24,196 bases of DNA from Chara braunii. Taxonomy: Eukaryota; Streptophyta; Charophyceae; Charales; Characeae. A program made the position numbers and the translations under genes. Below, piece after piece: positions 1 through 9,414 of the stretch. How positions within the stretch are numbered: the stretch's first letter is position 1; each line of letters opens with the position of its first letter. The notes under the pieces are model-generated. The model was not told the DNA's origin. It was given only the letters and a program-made list of their open reading frames with translations, and did no database searches. The stretch spans positions 858,608 through 882,803 of the forward strand of contig BFEA01000120.1 of the NCBI GenBank assembly GCA_003427395.1, written 5' to 3'.

Positions 1-59
<59 letters not shown>
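1..59. repeat. (GT)n microsatellite at window start
   Basis: Uninterrupted GT dinucleotide run, followed by a short alternating GC/CG stretch (about 59-74). It marks the front border of repeat-unit copy A; equivalent GT tracts occur at 2465-2601 and 12890-12980. Confidence 0.98.
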
Positions 60-65
<6 letters not shown>

Positions 66-198
66 CGCGCGCGGGTGTGGAGACCCGTCTGCAACCAATC
101 AATCAATCAAATTAATAAAAAAATGAATAAAGAGTTCGGAAGGAAAACAATGAGAACACGTGTATGAGTGTGTATATGTGTGAGTGTGTGTGTGTACT
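60..198. repeat. front module of the 2.4 kb repeat unit, copy A
   Basis: The stretch after the first GT tract carries a GGAGACCCGTCTGCAACCAA segment, then short AT-rich sequence and a second TG-rich run at about 170-196. A recognisable relative (GGCGAGCCCCATGCAACCAA) follows the GT tract at about 12816-12842. The order GT tract, CAACCAATCAA, AT-rich sequence, GT tract is therefore repeated in the window. No coding capacity is seen. Confidence 0.55.
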
Positions 199-1540
199 GG
201 GTGTGTAAAACACGACTACCCCATATTCAATGGGGAACCAAACCATCCATCTTTTTCAAACGTAGCATCGCACAAGGTTAGTAGCAGACTTAACATAGCA
301 TGGGTTAGAAGAAGAATTTTAGTATGGTCATCAACTCCATAGGAGGATGCATGAACGATTAATCAGGGGGGAGCAGATTGGAGGTTAGGTTGTGTTAAGG
401 ATGGATGTCAGAGACATCCATAGGGGGGTTGCACGCCCTGAAGCGTGGTTTTCGCTGCTTAGCACCCATAGCAACTCGTCAGAGGGATGTAGCTCCACGT
501 TAGTTTGTAGGTCAGGGAGGTTAGGGGGAGGTGAGGGAAGAAAGGGTTTGAGGAAGGTTAGGGGTATGTTCGAGTGAACCCATACCTGTGAGCGGAATGC
601 CTATGAAAATGACATCTCTTAAACGGACGCCATTCTCCCTCTGTGTGTTAGGCCGCTCGTAGAACGCAATGGAGCGCAACGATGGCAGGAGGGGATTAGA
701 GAGTGTGTTAGCGATGACGTTGTAGGTCCTCGAGCATCAGGTCGCTCGTGCTTGCTCAGCACGCGAGCGTAGGCGAGGGGAATGAGGTGGGATCATTGCA
801 GATCGCGTGCGCCGTGGCTATAGGAGAGCGCAACAAGCAATTGCAGGCAAGTCCGGTAGCGCCGGTCGGACTGCGGCAGATAACAATGCAAGTGTGCACC
901 ATTGTGTTTAGTTGCGTGCAGATCTAACTTCGAAGTAAGAAAATAGAAGGGGCAGTAAGCGAGGCGTATTTTGGGTATGTTTATGGGAGGGGTTTGATTT
1001 AATATGATTTTGGAGGAGAGGGGATTCTGTCATTTTAGGTTGAGGAGTGAAAATAACGTGTTTAGTCATGACTTTTATAGTCGAGTGGTTCGTACGAATA
1101 TGTGGGTTAAACAGGACCCTGTGCATAGTTTAGGAAATAGGTAGTAATAATAGCGATCGTATTCCAATTAGTCGTTTTATTGGCTTTGTAGTACCTCAAG
1201 TTACGACGTATTTTGTGTGATGTATTTTGTCCTGATTCTACGTGTCAATCTCATTGAAAGTGTATCACGAGTTTTTTTTTTTTTTTAACCTTCTCTACGG
1301 GGTGTACATGAAAAAGTTTCGTCGTTTGTGTATGTCACTCTGTCACCATATGTATGTTTTTTACGGTATGCTTATGCAGTAGTGGAGCGGTCGCAGTCTA
1401 ATTAGTCGTTTTATAGTGGGTTTATATTGCCTGTGCTAAGGCACTTTTTTCGTGATGTAGTTTGTCCTTATCTTTCGGGTCATTCTACTTGGAGCTATAT
1501 AACAAATTTTTATTTTTCTGAAATTTTTTGCAGGATGTTC

Positions 1541-1824
1541 GTTGAGTTTCTGAAGCACCATCGGCTAAGGATATCATCATTCTGGCGAGCATGGTTTTGG
1601 GATAGGCTTATTCAATTTGTGAAGGGAAAATGATCAACTTATAAAAGGAATTAAATCTTTATCCATTTAATTCAAGTCACATAATTTTTATGTTTTGTGT
1701 AGAAGTTAGTATATATAACTGTAAAAGTTTTTAAGTTGAGTTTCTAAGTCACCATTGGCTAAGGATATCATCATTCTGGCGAGCATAATAATTGGCTTAT
1801 TCAATTTGTGAAGGAAAGACGGTA
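1541..1824. repeat. internal direct duplication of a ~90 bp block, 194 bp apart
   Basis: The block at 1541-1631 and that at 1735-1824 share GGATATCATCATTCTGGCGA and TTATTCAATTTGTGAAGG. The same pair exists in copy B at about 6186-6270 and 6381-6462. The duplication therefore predates the split of the two large copies. Confidence 0.85.
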
Positions 1825-1925
1825 AATTTGGAAAAAAAAAAATTGTTTCAATTATTAATTTTATTTACTTATTATTTTATTACTTTTATTTTTTTAATTT
1901 TTAATTTTATTTAATTATTTAATTA

Positions 1926-2212
1926 CTAGGTTACCAGTTGGGCCGTCCAAGTCACCTTATTTTTTCGGGCAGTTCGGCCAGGCAAGGACCATGGTAGATC
2001 CCAGCCAAAAAAAAACATAAAACAAAAAATTCAAGAAATCCGAAAAAAAACTATGTTATGCAGAAAACTAAACTGAACAACTTTTGCCCCGGGGTCACAT
2101 CGAAATTCTATACAAAATTTAAAATAAAAAGTTAAATTTAAAAATATTTTTATTTTTTTATTTGTTTTTGGTCCGGCCTGACAAGTGGACCCGGGCCACT
2201 CTAGTAGCCTAG
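1926..2212. mobile_element. hAT-like MITE, copy A (TIRs plus 8 bp TSD)
   Basis: The left end reads CTAGGTTACCAG and the reverse complement of the right end reads CTAGGCTACTAG, followed on both sides by TGGGCC-like sequence; these are imperfect terminal inverted repeats of about 20 bp. The element is flanked by identical 8 bp direct repeats TTTAATTA at 1918-1925 and 2213-2220. Eight-base duplications are typical of the hAT superfamily. It is 287 bp with no ORF, hence non-autonomous. A second copy lies at 6555-12420 (interrupted) and a right-end fragment at 15936-15959. Superfamily assignment is inference from TSD length; family membership is solid within the window. Confidence 0.8.
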
Positions 2213-2464
2213 TTTAATTATTATTATTTTAAGATTTTATTATTACTTTATTATTATTATTATTATTTATTCATATGTTATATTTTATCTTATTTAAAAA
2301 TCAAAATCAAAACTTGTTATTTTTTTATTATTATTTATTTTTTTTAATTATTATTTTAATGTATTTTTTATTTTTTAATTATTATTTATGTTAATTTATA
2401 ATTTTAATCATTATTATTTATTATTAATTTTATTTATTATTAGTATTATTAATAAAAAATGAGT
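2213..2464. other. AT-rich tail of repeat unit copy A
   Basis: Nearly pure A/T sequence of TTATTATT type, containing a TTATATTTTATCTTATTTAA segment that also occurs in copy B near 12580-12603. It ends in AAAAAATGAG before the GT tract, as does copy B near 12770. Nothing coding. Confidence 0.7.
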
Positions 2465-2486
2465 TTGTGTGTGTGTATGTGTGTGT

Positions 2487-2545
<59 letters not shown>

Positions 2546-2548
2546 TGT

Positions 2549-2596
<48 letters not shown>

Positions 2597-2601
2597 GTGT
2601 C
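2465..2601. repeat. (GT)n microsatellite, interrupted
   Basis: Long GT tract with a few interruptions (TATGT, TCTGT). Long His-Thr or Cys-Val reading frames across it are artefacts of the repeat. Confidence 0.98.
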
Positions 2602-4377
2602 TCTCCCCGTACCCTCGTGATGGAGGTTTCGGCGGGGTAGGTCCTCCATCCGAACAAAGCTAGTTTTTTGGCTTTCACACACTGCATATTTTTGTAAGAT
2701 GAGGTATAATTGGTTTAGTATTTAGATGTGAATTATTATTTTATTACGAAGTAATATAGGCATTTATAAAAACCTTGAATGATTTTTATTTTTGTTTCTC
2801 TTAAGCTGTAAGGATTTTATTGTGTATAATTATTATGCACTATTTGGAACACTTTCATTGGGTCATAATGAAATGGTTGATAAGCCATAGGATTTCCGAG
2901 TATTTTTGTATAATTCCTTGGAGTCTACGCTAATGATCAATAATTCGTTCCAATATAGATAGTGGTAATAATGAGGTCGAAGTATCAAATGATCCTAGCA
3001 TCTTTTTCTCATTAGACGATCACGGGTAGATAAGGTAACTTCTTGTATAATAGGGATCGGATGCATCTTAGTACATGCCAATCGATCATTAGTTGTTTAT
3101 TTGCTGATCTGTAGAGAACAAGCGAATGGGTGAGACCGCTACCCTTCCGTATATTGCAATATGTATATCGATTACATGTTGAGGAACGACGGGAACAAAA
3201 ATCTGAATGTTTTGTGAATTATTATAATAATTTCATTTATTTTTACAGTGCTCATAGACAAGCAAAACAAATTTAATTAGCTTCGCCCGACCACCGAGGG
3301 ATTTACCTGTTATGTATTATAGTTGCATAAACAACGACAAAAGCATAAGAATAAAATCTTTGAAAAACAATATGATCTTGATGAGACAAACGTAGACATT
3401 TTAGTATGAATTATATAATTCAGTCATTATCTCTTATTATCCAATGAGCATAGTCATTTGGTGCGATAATATCGTATTAGTGTTTTTATAAAATAAAAAA
3501 ATTCGATTTTAATTAGGTCTATCATATCAAAACAGCGGCGTACAGCAGCACACCTTATTGCGTAAAAAAATAGATTATCTACATAAAATACAAGGAACGA
3601 ATGAATATCGATCTGTTTTTCAAACGTGTTTGATACCATGAGGTATGTACAATTTATGTTGGGGCGGTAAGCAACCTATCATTGGTCTCGTGATCAGAAC
3701 AAGAAATTGTGTTTCGTTTTATCACCATATGTTTTTCATAAGCATGCGGCGTACATATGGGGCAATAAGTAGTCAACATAACCATGTATAAATCAATATT
3801 ATACGTGTGTCTGGAAATTTTATTCTATTTTTCTTAGGGTATTTGTGTATCGATTATTAAAAGTAATGAATTTTTTCAAAGTACTCAAATATTCATATAT
3901 TTTACTTAGAAAAAACCACCAAGCATCAAATGATCTTAGTGTCTACTACTATTGTCATGGTTTCTTACGCATAGTTCATAAGGTTAAATATAGTATTTGG
4001 CAAGGTGTAGCATAAGTAGGGAACATGTGTGTTATTCTTTGCAAAAATGGGGAAAAAAAAAATGACTTCAAATATGTATAACACCACATAAGTTTGAAGC
4101 CAAAAAATGGTTGGAATTATAATGAAGGGGAATTTAATGTATTAGCGGTCGGGGGTATGGGAAGTTTTAGCGGTAATGCGTTTTTTTTTGTTAACAATAG
4201 ATTTGTAGGGGATAGGGGAATAAAAAATAGGTGTTAAGCCTAGGGCAAATTAATTCCAACACGTACGCGGGATTAAAGAGCATATATGTGTTCTTTTTAG
4301 TTATAAGTACTAGTAATATGAATTTATATGTATCGATGTATATGTATTAGCGCATAGTGGTTTGCGTTGTATATATA
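2602..4377. other. geneless AT-rich stretch between the two large repeats
   Basis: About 1.8 kb of AT-rich sequence with no ORF longer than about 60 codons, no recognisable domain, RNA gene or strong repeat. I see nothing I can name in it. Confidence 0.6.
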
Positions 4378-4467
4378 TATGGGGTGAAGGGTGAGGGGAG
4401 GGGGAATGGGCGGAGGGGGGCGGAGGGAGGGTGTGGAGGGGGTGTGGAGAGGGTGTGGAGAGAAAAT
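4378..4467 (+). other. G-rich tract with quadruplex potential
   Basis: The plus strand carries many closely spaced runs of three to six G (for example GAGGGGAGGGGGAATGGG and GGAGGGGGGCGGAGGGAGGG), followed by two GGTGTGGAGA repeats. Four or more G-runs with short loops meet the usual quadruplex pattern. It lies about 125 bp before repeat-unit copy B. Confidence 0.6.
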
Positions 4468-4592
4468 GTTAGTATGTTATTCTGTAGATGGGTTAGGATT
4501 GCAAAAATGCGTCGGATCATATGTAAGGTCGGTCAGCAAGGGAATCGACCCCTGCTTAGCAACAGGGTAATATATCCTGGAATGTATGTAGT

Positions 4593-6554
4593 GGGTGTGT
4601 AAGACATGGCTGCCCCATATTCAATGGGGAACCAGACCATCCATTTTTTCAAACGCGGCATCGCACCAGGTTAGCAGCAGGCTTAACATAGCATGGGTTA
4701 TAACAAAATTTTTAGTATGGTCATCGACTCCATAGGAGGATGCATGAAGGATTAATCAGGGGGGAGCATATTAGAGGTTAGGTTGTGTTAGAGATGGATG
4801 TCGGAGACAACCATAGAGGGGGTGCACGCCCTTAAGTGCTCTTTTCGCCGCTTAGCACCCATAGCAGCACGTAAGAGGGATGTAGCTCCACGTTAGTTTA
4901 TAGGTCACGGAGGTCAGGGGGAGGTGAGGGAAGAGGGGGCTTGGAGAAGGTTAGGGGTATGTTCGAGTGAACCCATACCTGTGAGCGGAATGCATGTGAA
5001 GACGAGATCTCTTCAACGGACGTCATTCTCCCTTTGTGTGTTAGGCCACTCGTTGAACGCAATGGAGCGCAACGATGACAGAAGGGAATTAGAGAGTTCG
5101 TTAGCGATGACGTTGTAGGTCCGTGAGCATTAGGTAGTTCGTGCTTACTCGACATACGACCGTAGGCGAGGGGAATGAGGTGGGATCATTGCAGATCGCG
5201 TGGTTCGTGGCTGTAGGAGTGCGCAACAATTGCAGGCAAGTCCGGTAGCGTCGATCGGGTTGCGGTAGATAGCAATGAAAGCTAGCACCATTGTATATAG
5301 TTGCGTGTGGGTCTAACTTGGAAATAAGGAAATGGAAGGGGTGGTAAGCAAGGCGTATTTTGGGTATGTTTATGGGAGGGGTTTGATTTAATATGATTTT
5401 GAAGGAATGGGGGTTCTGTCATTTTAGGTTGAGGAGAGAAAATAACGTGTTCAGTCATGGCTTCTGTAGTCGAGGGGTTCATACGAATGTATGGGTTACA
5501 ACGCGCATAACAAGACTTTGTGCATAGTTCAGAAAATAAGTAGTAGTAGGAGCGATCGTATTCTAATTAGTCGTTTTATTGGCTTTGTAGTGCTCATGTT
5601 ACGACGTATTTTTCGTGATGTATTTTGTCCCGATTCTACGTGTCAATCTCATTGGAAATGTATCACGAGTTTTTGTTTTTCTAAAACCTTCTCTTCGGGG
5701 TGTACCTGAAAAAGTCTCGTCATTTGTGTATGTCAGTCTGTCACCATATGCATGTTTTTTTGCAGTATGCTTATGAAGTAGTGAGAGCGGTCGCTGTCTA
5801 ATTAGTCGTTTTAAAGTGGGTTTATACTGCTTGTGCTAAAACATTTTTTTTCGTGATGTAGTTTGTCCTTATCTTTCGTGCCATTCTACTTAGAGGTCTA
5901 TCATGAGTTTTTTTTTTTTTCTGAAATTTTCTGCAGGGTACTCTTGAGAAAAATATTGTCGTTTGTATATCTTTACTTTGTCGTTATATGTTTTTTTTTC
6001 TTTTTTTTTCCCTCGTTTTTTTCGTTTTTTTTCGTTTTTCGTTTTTTTTTTTCGGATTGAGCTAGTTTTTTTATTTTTTGTATTTGTGCACGTAACTGTG
6101 TCTGTATGTGAGTCTTATAATTTTTATTTTGTAAAAGTTAGTGTATGGGTATCGTTTTTTTTTTTTGTATTGTAGAAGTTCTTTAGTTGAGTTTTTGAGG
6201 CACCATCAGCTAAGGATATCATCATTCTGGCGAGCATGATTTTGGGCTAGACTTATTCAATTTGTGAAGGTAAAATGACCAACTTGTAAAAGGAATTAAA
6301 TTTTTATCCATTCAATTTGAGTCACATAATTTTTATGTTTTGTGTAGAAGTTAGTATATCTAACTGTAGCAGTTTTTAAGTTGAGTTTCCAAATTACCAT
6401 CGGATAAGGATATCATCATTCTAACGAGCATAATAATAGGCTTATTCAATTTGTGAAGGGAAGACGATAAATTTAGAAAAATCATTTTTGTATTTTGTAT
6501 TTTGTATTTTGTATTTTGTATTTTATTTTTATAAATTATTGATTTAATTATTAA
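4593..6554. repeat. large dispersed repeat unit, copy B (left part)
   Basis: Direct repeat of 199 onward, beginning GGGTGTGTAAGACATGG and following copy A in the same order. Substitutions are scattered, and copy B has a T-rich expansion at about 5940-6180. It is interrupted at 6555 by a MITE carrying a PLE and resumes at 12421. It is noncoding as far as I can see. Confidence 0.8.
6485..6524. repeat. (TTTTGTA)n short tandem repeat
   Basis: About five perfect 7 bp units just before the MITE insertion in copy B. It is absent from the equivalent place in copy A, so it is a local expansion. It is not the plant telomere repeat TTTAGGG. Confidence 0.9.
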
Positions 6555-6668
6555 CTTAGGCTACCGGTCGGGCCGCCCGGGCTCCGGGTTACCAACCTGT
6601 GCAAGGACAAGGGAAGGTCCCTGCAAAAAAAACAAAATCCAAAAAATCTAAAAAAATACTATGTTATG

Positions 6669-7190
6669 CTGGGACAGGGCGATAAACGGTAGCCTCATTG
6701 AGTGTGTTTTGATCTGTAGAGTGTGGCCGTGGGTGAGTAGCTGTCTGAATTTTGGAGAGTTGATGTTTTTCTCTGTAACTGCAGCTTTGGGGTCCTTTAG
6801 TGAGTAGCTTTCGGATTTTTCTCTGTTTTGTGATTTTTTGCTTTTCTACACTTTTTCCTTTTGTTTTCCGCGAGCGAGGCCGTGGATTTAGCAGAGGGTC
6901 TGATGCCCTTTTGTCGAAACCTGAATAACTGCAGGTACCTTGAACTGGTGTGGACCGATTTTTTGGGACCTTTTGTGACTTTTCGAATTGGGACTTTTGA
7001 AGTTCGAACTTAGAATTGGTGTTCGGGTAGTTACCTGTTAGGCGATAGGAGGACCATAAAAGGAAAGAGTGCTAAGCCTTTGGTCTTTTTCGGGTCCCAC
7101 AACGTTAGCTCGGATGCAAACGCAGACGGGTCAACGATGGAGGTGGGAATGTGGTAAAGCGTGGGCATGAAGAAGGGAGAAGTTTTCGGC
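6669..7190 (+). repeat. left pseudo-LTR of the PLE
   Basis: 522 bp direct repeat of 11870-12390, beginning CTGGGACAGGGCGATAAACG and ending GAGAAGTTTTCGGC. By eye I count about 21 mismatches and one 1-base indel, roughly 96% identity. About two thirds of the mismatches are transitions and four are CG versus TG/CA differences. Pseudo-LTRs are a PLE hallmark. The hammerhead follows immediately; the right copy stops exactly at this border. A promoter is expected here but no specific box is claimed. Confidence 0.93.
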
Positions 7191-7245
7191 GGTTAGCCCC
7201 CTGATGAGACTGCGTGGCGGCAGTCGAAACCGGTCGGGGTAGCCA
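7191..7245 (+). ncRNA. hammerhead ribozyme (type I, minimal stem III)
   Basis: The conserved core is complete: CTGATGA at 7201-7207, GAAAC at 7226-7230 and GTC at 7233-7235. Stem II is a perfect 6 bp helix (7208-7213 GACTGC with 7220-7225 GCAGTC, loop 7214-7219). Stem I pairs 7196-7200 (GCCCC) with 7236-7240 (GGGGT), with an internal bulge and possible further GG/CC pairing outward. Stem III is minimal (A7229-T7234, C7230-G7233), as is usual for PLE hammerheads. The predicted self-cleavage site is after C7235. In PLEs this motif is known to process element RNA. No equivalent is present after the right pseudo-LTR. Confidence 0.88.
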
Positions 7246-7518
7246 TACCCACCGGCTTTGCAACTCAACTTTCTTTTCTGTACTCGAATGTACTACGACT
7301 ACTTGGTTTTGTCATTGTCTGGCTATCATCCTTTGATGATAATCTGTTGAGTTGTCTCCCACTTGTCAGTCAACCTGCTAATGCCCATGTGAACCCACTT
7401 GGAAAGTTTGTTGAGTGTGTGTGAGCATGTAGAGTTGTTTCCTGGTTACTATCGATCTGTTACTGAAGTTTGATTGTGAAAGGAGGTATCAAGATGCGCT
7501 GGGAGGTGAACCAGCATC
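7246..7518 (+). other. PLE leader between ribozyme and first ATG
   Basis: If the hammerhead cuts after 7235, the 5' end of the processed RNA would be there and this stretch would be the untranslated leader. It has no TAA/TAG in the frame of the main ORF but several TGAs (7348, 7390, 7471, 7477, 7507). The ATG at 7519 is the first in that frame with convincing protein-like sequence after it. Confidence 0.55.
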
Positions 7519-8562
7519 ATGTCAGGAAGTTATCGAGAATATGGACGGGATGGAGATCGAGACCGACGCGGAGAAGCTATCCGCAATGAAGATCAAGACA
7601 GAGGACGTGATGATAGATTGGACCAAAGACCGGAGTACGGTAGGGAGCACCGAGCATCCTCAAGAGAGGCACCAAGACGTTTTGTTCCCGTTTGCTACGA
7701 GTGCGGAGAGCCCGGGCACTATCGCAATCAATGTCCGCGACTTAGTGGTGAGGGCAGTTCCCGATTTCCATCACGGAATCGATCGACATCACCAAGGAAC
7801 TATCCAAGACATCCAGATAGGAGACCGACTTGTGATGAACCTGTACTAAAGAAGCAATTTGAGGATCTATCAAGTACCGTCGCTATGTTGAAAGAATTCG
7901 TCGAAAGGGAGAACGCAAGAAGGGAGGAGAAGGAGAGGCGAAAACAGGAAAAGGCGGAGCGTAGGAAGCATGAGGAGGAAGCAAAAGCGGAGGCGGAACG
8001 TTTGGAAATGATGAAAAAGCTTGAGGCTGAACGTCGTGAAAACGAGAAGAAGACGAAAACGATGAGGTTGGCGGAACAAAAGGAACAGATGAAAAAAGAG
8101 GTGATCTCGACAGTATCGGTGCACATGGGTGGTTTGCGAGAAGAGCTCAAGTACCATATGGACAGACGCCTGGAGGAGCTAGTCAAGCTTAAGGGAAAGG
8201 CTAAAAAGCAATCGCCCAACACTGGACAATCATCCGATGATGAGTACGAGTCATCCGAGAGTGAAGTTGAAGCTCTTAGTGAGAAGACCGGACACCTAAC
8301 TATTGGAGGGAAGAGACGACGTGGACCTGAGAAAGCGATTGGCGACAGCCCGCCAATGGAATCGCCTGCCAAACGCACCTTGAAGAAGCCAGGAGGGAGT
8401 TATGCAAGAACCACGGGACGGCTGCTGGGCTGTAAACCGATCCCTATGAAGAACTCGCCAACGAGGAAAACTCTGAGAAAGACCTCGACGAAGAAGGTGA
8501 GGAAGATACCGGCTACTATCGGCCCCATGGGCCGAGTTCGGTATATGAAAGATAACCTCTGA
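7519..8562 (+). CDS. PLE gag-like segment: CCHC zinc knuckle, coiled coil, basic tail
   Basis: 347 codons. Residues 1-55 are rich in Arg, Asp and Glu. A retroviral-type zinc knuckle (C-X2-C-X4-H-X4-C) sits at residues 59-72. Residues about 105-205 are Glu/Lys/Arg-rich with heptad character and should form a coiled coil. An acidic Ser/Asp/Glu patch follows near 235-255, and then a strongly basic C-terminus. Such proteins bind nucleic acid and oligomerise, so a gag-like RNP role is likely. It ends at TGA 8560-8562, but the same frame continues without TAA/TAG into the SAP-like segment. It could be the N-terminus of one polyprotein rather than a separate ORF. Antisense ORFs over this region are shadows. 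Confidence 0.82.
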   Translation: MSGSYREYGRDGDRDRRGEAIRNEDQDRGRDDRLDQRPEYGREHRASSREAPRRFVPVCYECGEPGHYRNQCPRLSGEGSSRFPSRNRSTSPRNYPRHPDRRPTCDEPVLKKQFEDLSSTVAMLKEFVERENARREEKERRKQEKAERRKHEEEAKAEAERLEMMKKLEAERRENEKKTKTMRLAEQKEQMKKEVISTVSVHMGGLREELKYHMDRRLEELVKLKGKAKKQSPNTGQSSDDEYESSESEVEALSEKTGHLTIGGKRRRGPEKAIGDSPPMESPAKRTLKKPGGSYARTTGRLLGCKPIPMKNSPTRKTLRKTSTKKVRKIPATIGPMGRVRYMKDNL

Positions 8563-8565
8563 GAG

Positions 8566-8793
8566 TTGGGAGAACTGACCGTGGAGGATCTGAAGAAGAT
8601 CTGCCGAGATGAAAACGTGGCGTATGAAGGATTGAAGAAAATAAACACCATCCTGGCTATCACTGAAAAGAGAACGCATGAGGCTTACGGATCAGCGGAC
8701 GACGAAGCTCCCGAGGAGGTGAATACAAAAACTACGTATGAAGAAGACCAAACGGCGACCACTGATGACGACGCTGCTACAGGTGAGAAATGA
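8566..8793 (+). CDS. PLE segment with SAP-like motif, in frame with gag-like part
   Basis: The frame continues after TGA 8560 with 75 codons. Its first ~40 residues (LTVEDLKKICRDENV, then EGLKKI and ILAIT) resemble the helix-turn-helix SAP DNA-binding motif, in which an LxVxELK helix is followed by a Gly-Lys turn and a second helix. The remainder is acidic and low-complexity. There is no in-frame ATG, so it can only be translated as a continuation. It ends at TGA 8791-8793, and another TGA follows at 8818. The SAP assignment is by eye and tentative. Confidence 0.45.
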   Translation: MGELTVEDLKKICRDENVAYEGLKKINTILAITEKRTHEAYGSADDEAPEEVNTKTTYEEDQTATTDDDAATGEK

Positions 8794-8820
8794 CGAGGAT
8801 GGACAAATAAGGAATTATGA

Positions 8821-9408
8821 GCGATCTGTCACTGCATAATTGATCTCGGGGTTAAGGGATTGAACGACAATGAACTTGATATTTTGTATCGATTTGTTGT
8901 AATCTTATTGGCATTGAATGACCAAATCCGCTGGTTGAAAAAATGTGTTGACTCTTGGGTTAGACTGTACAGTCTGTCAGGAATTGCTATTTTCACTAGT
9001 ATACCTAGCTGCGTCTATGTCCTCACGTCGCCGGTTTGTAGAGCTCAATATGTAGTCCAGACTTCCAGGAATGGCAAGGTACGTTGGAAAGAACATGTTT
9101 CAGTATGTAGCCAGGGCTGAAAACGCAACCATCTGTATCGTTGGTGGAGAGTTTTTGGTCATGAGTCATATTTACTTTTACCGGTCGAAACTTGTAAAGC
9201 GGAGGAGTTGCCAAATGTGGAAAGGCTGTTTATTTTGCGATGGTCTCCGGTACTTAACACTACAGGTAAACTACCAAAGAAGAAGCAGAGAGGGGGACGT
9301 AAGAGGATATGAAAGAATGAGAGGAGGCGAGGTAACAAGCTAACTGAGAAATGCAAGGAACCGATAGGAATTCAGCCTGTGAGAGCGCGTTTAGGAGATA
9401 CGGAGGAA
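8821..9408 (+). CDS. PLE GIY-YIG endonuclease domain (interrupted by TGA)
   Basis: In the same frame the GIY part is CVYVL (from 9010), the YIG part is QYVVQTS (Tyr at 9049), and a conserved Arg lies in VRWKEH (9082). After TGA 9118-9120 the frame resumes and supplies the rest of the fold, including a Glu in LPNVERLFI (9220-9222, the likely metal-binding residue) and the typical SPVLNT end. GIY-YIG nucleases nick target DNA; in PLEs this primes reverse transcription. A Val replaces the usual Gly of the YIG motif. A basic tail with TGA 9310 and TGA 9409 leads directly into the RT region. No in-frame ATG exists in this segment. A one-frame reading is more convincing than any frameshifted alternative. 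Confidence 0.75.
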
Positions 9409-9414
9409 TGAACG

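Larger units (their letters stand above)
199..2464. repeat. large dispersed repeat unit, copy A (noncoding)
   Basis: From 201 this stretch aligns with the sequence from 4595 onward. Shared landmarks include CCATATTCAATGGGGAACCA, TGTAGCTCCACGTTAGTTT and GGATATCATCATTCTGGCGA. The match runs to the A-rich end before the GT tract at 2465; the counterpart ends near 12775. Only short unconvincing ORFs exist. The unit has internal duplications: a block at 1166 recurs at 1400, and a block at 1541 recurs at 1735. The family is unknown to me; no coding domain, LTR or terminal repeat was recognised, so it may be a segmental duplication or a large non-autonomous element. Confidence 0.8.

Noticed and set aside
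2430-2687. His-Thr and Cys-Val repeat ORFs across the GT tract
   Set aside because: They are direct translations of a dinucleotide repeat with no independent evidence of a gene.
7800-8679. Minus-strand ORFs of 87-192 codons
   Set aside because: They overlap the gag-like ORF on the plus strand, are Ser/Phe-rich and are shadows of its Glu/Lys-rich coding sequence.
9071-9343. 90-codon plus-strand ORF in another frame over the endonuclease region
   Set aside because: The GIY-YIG signature continues in the original frame after TGA 9118 (Glu motif and SPVLNT end), so no frameshift into this ORF is needed.
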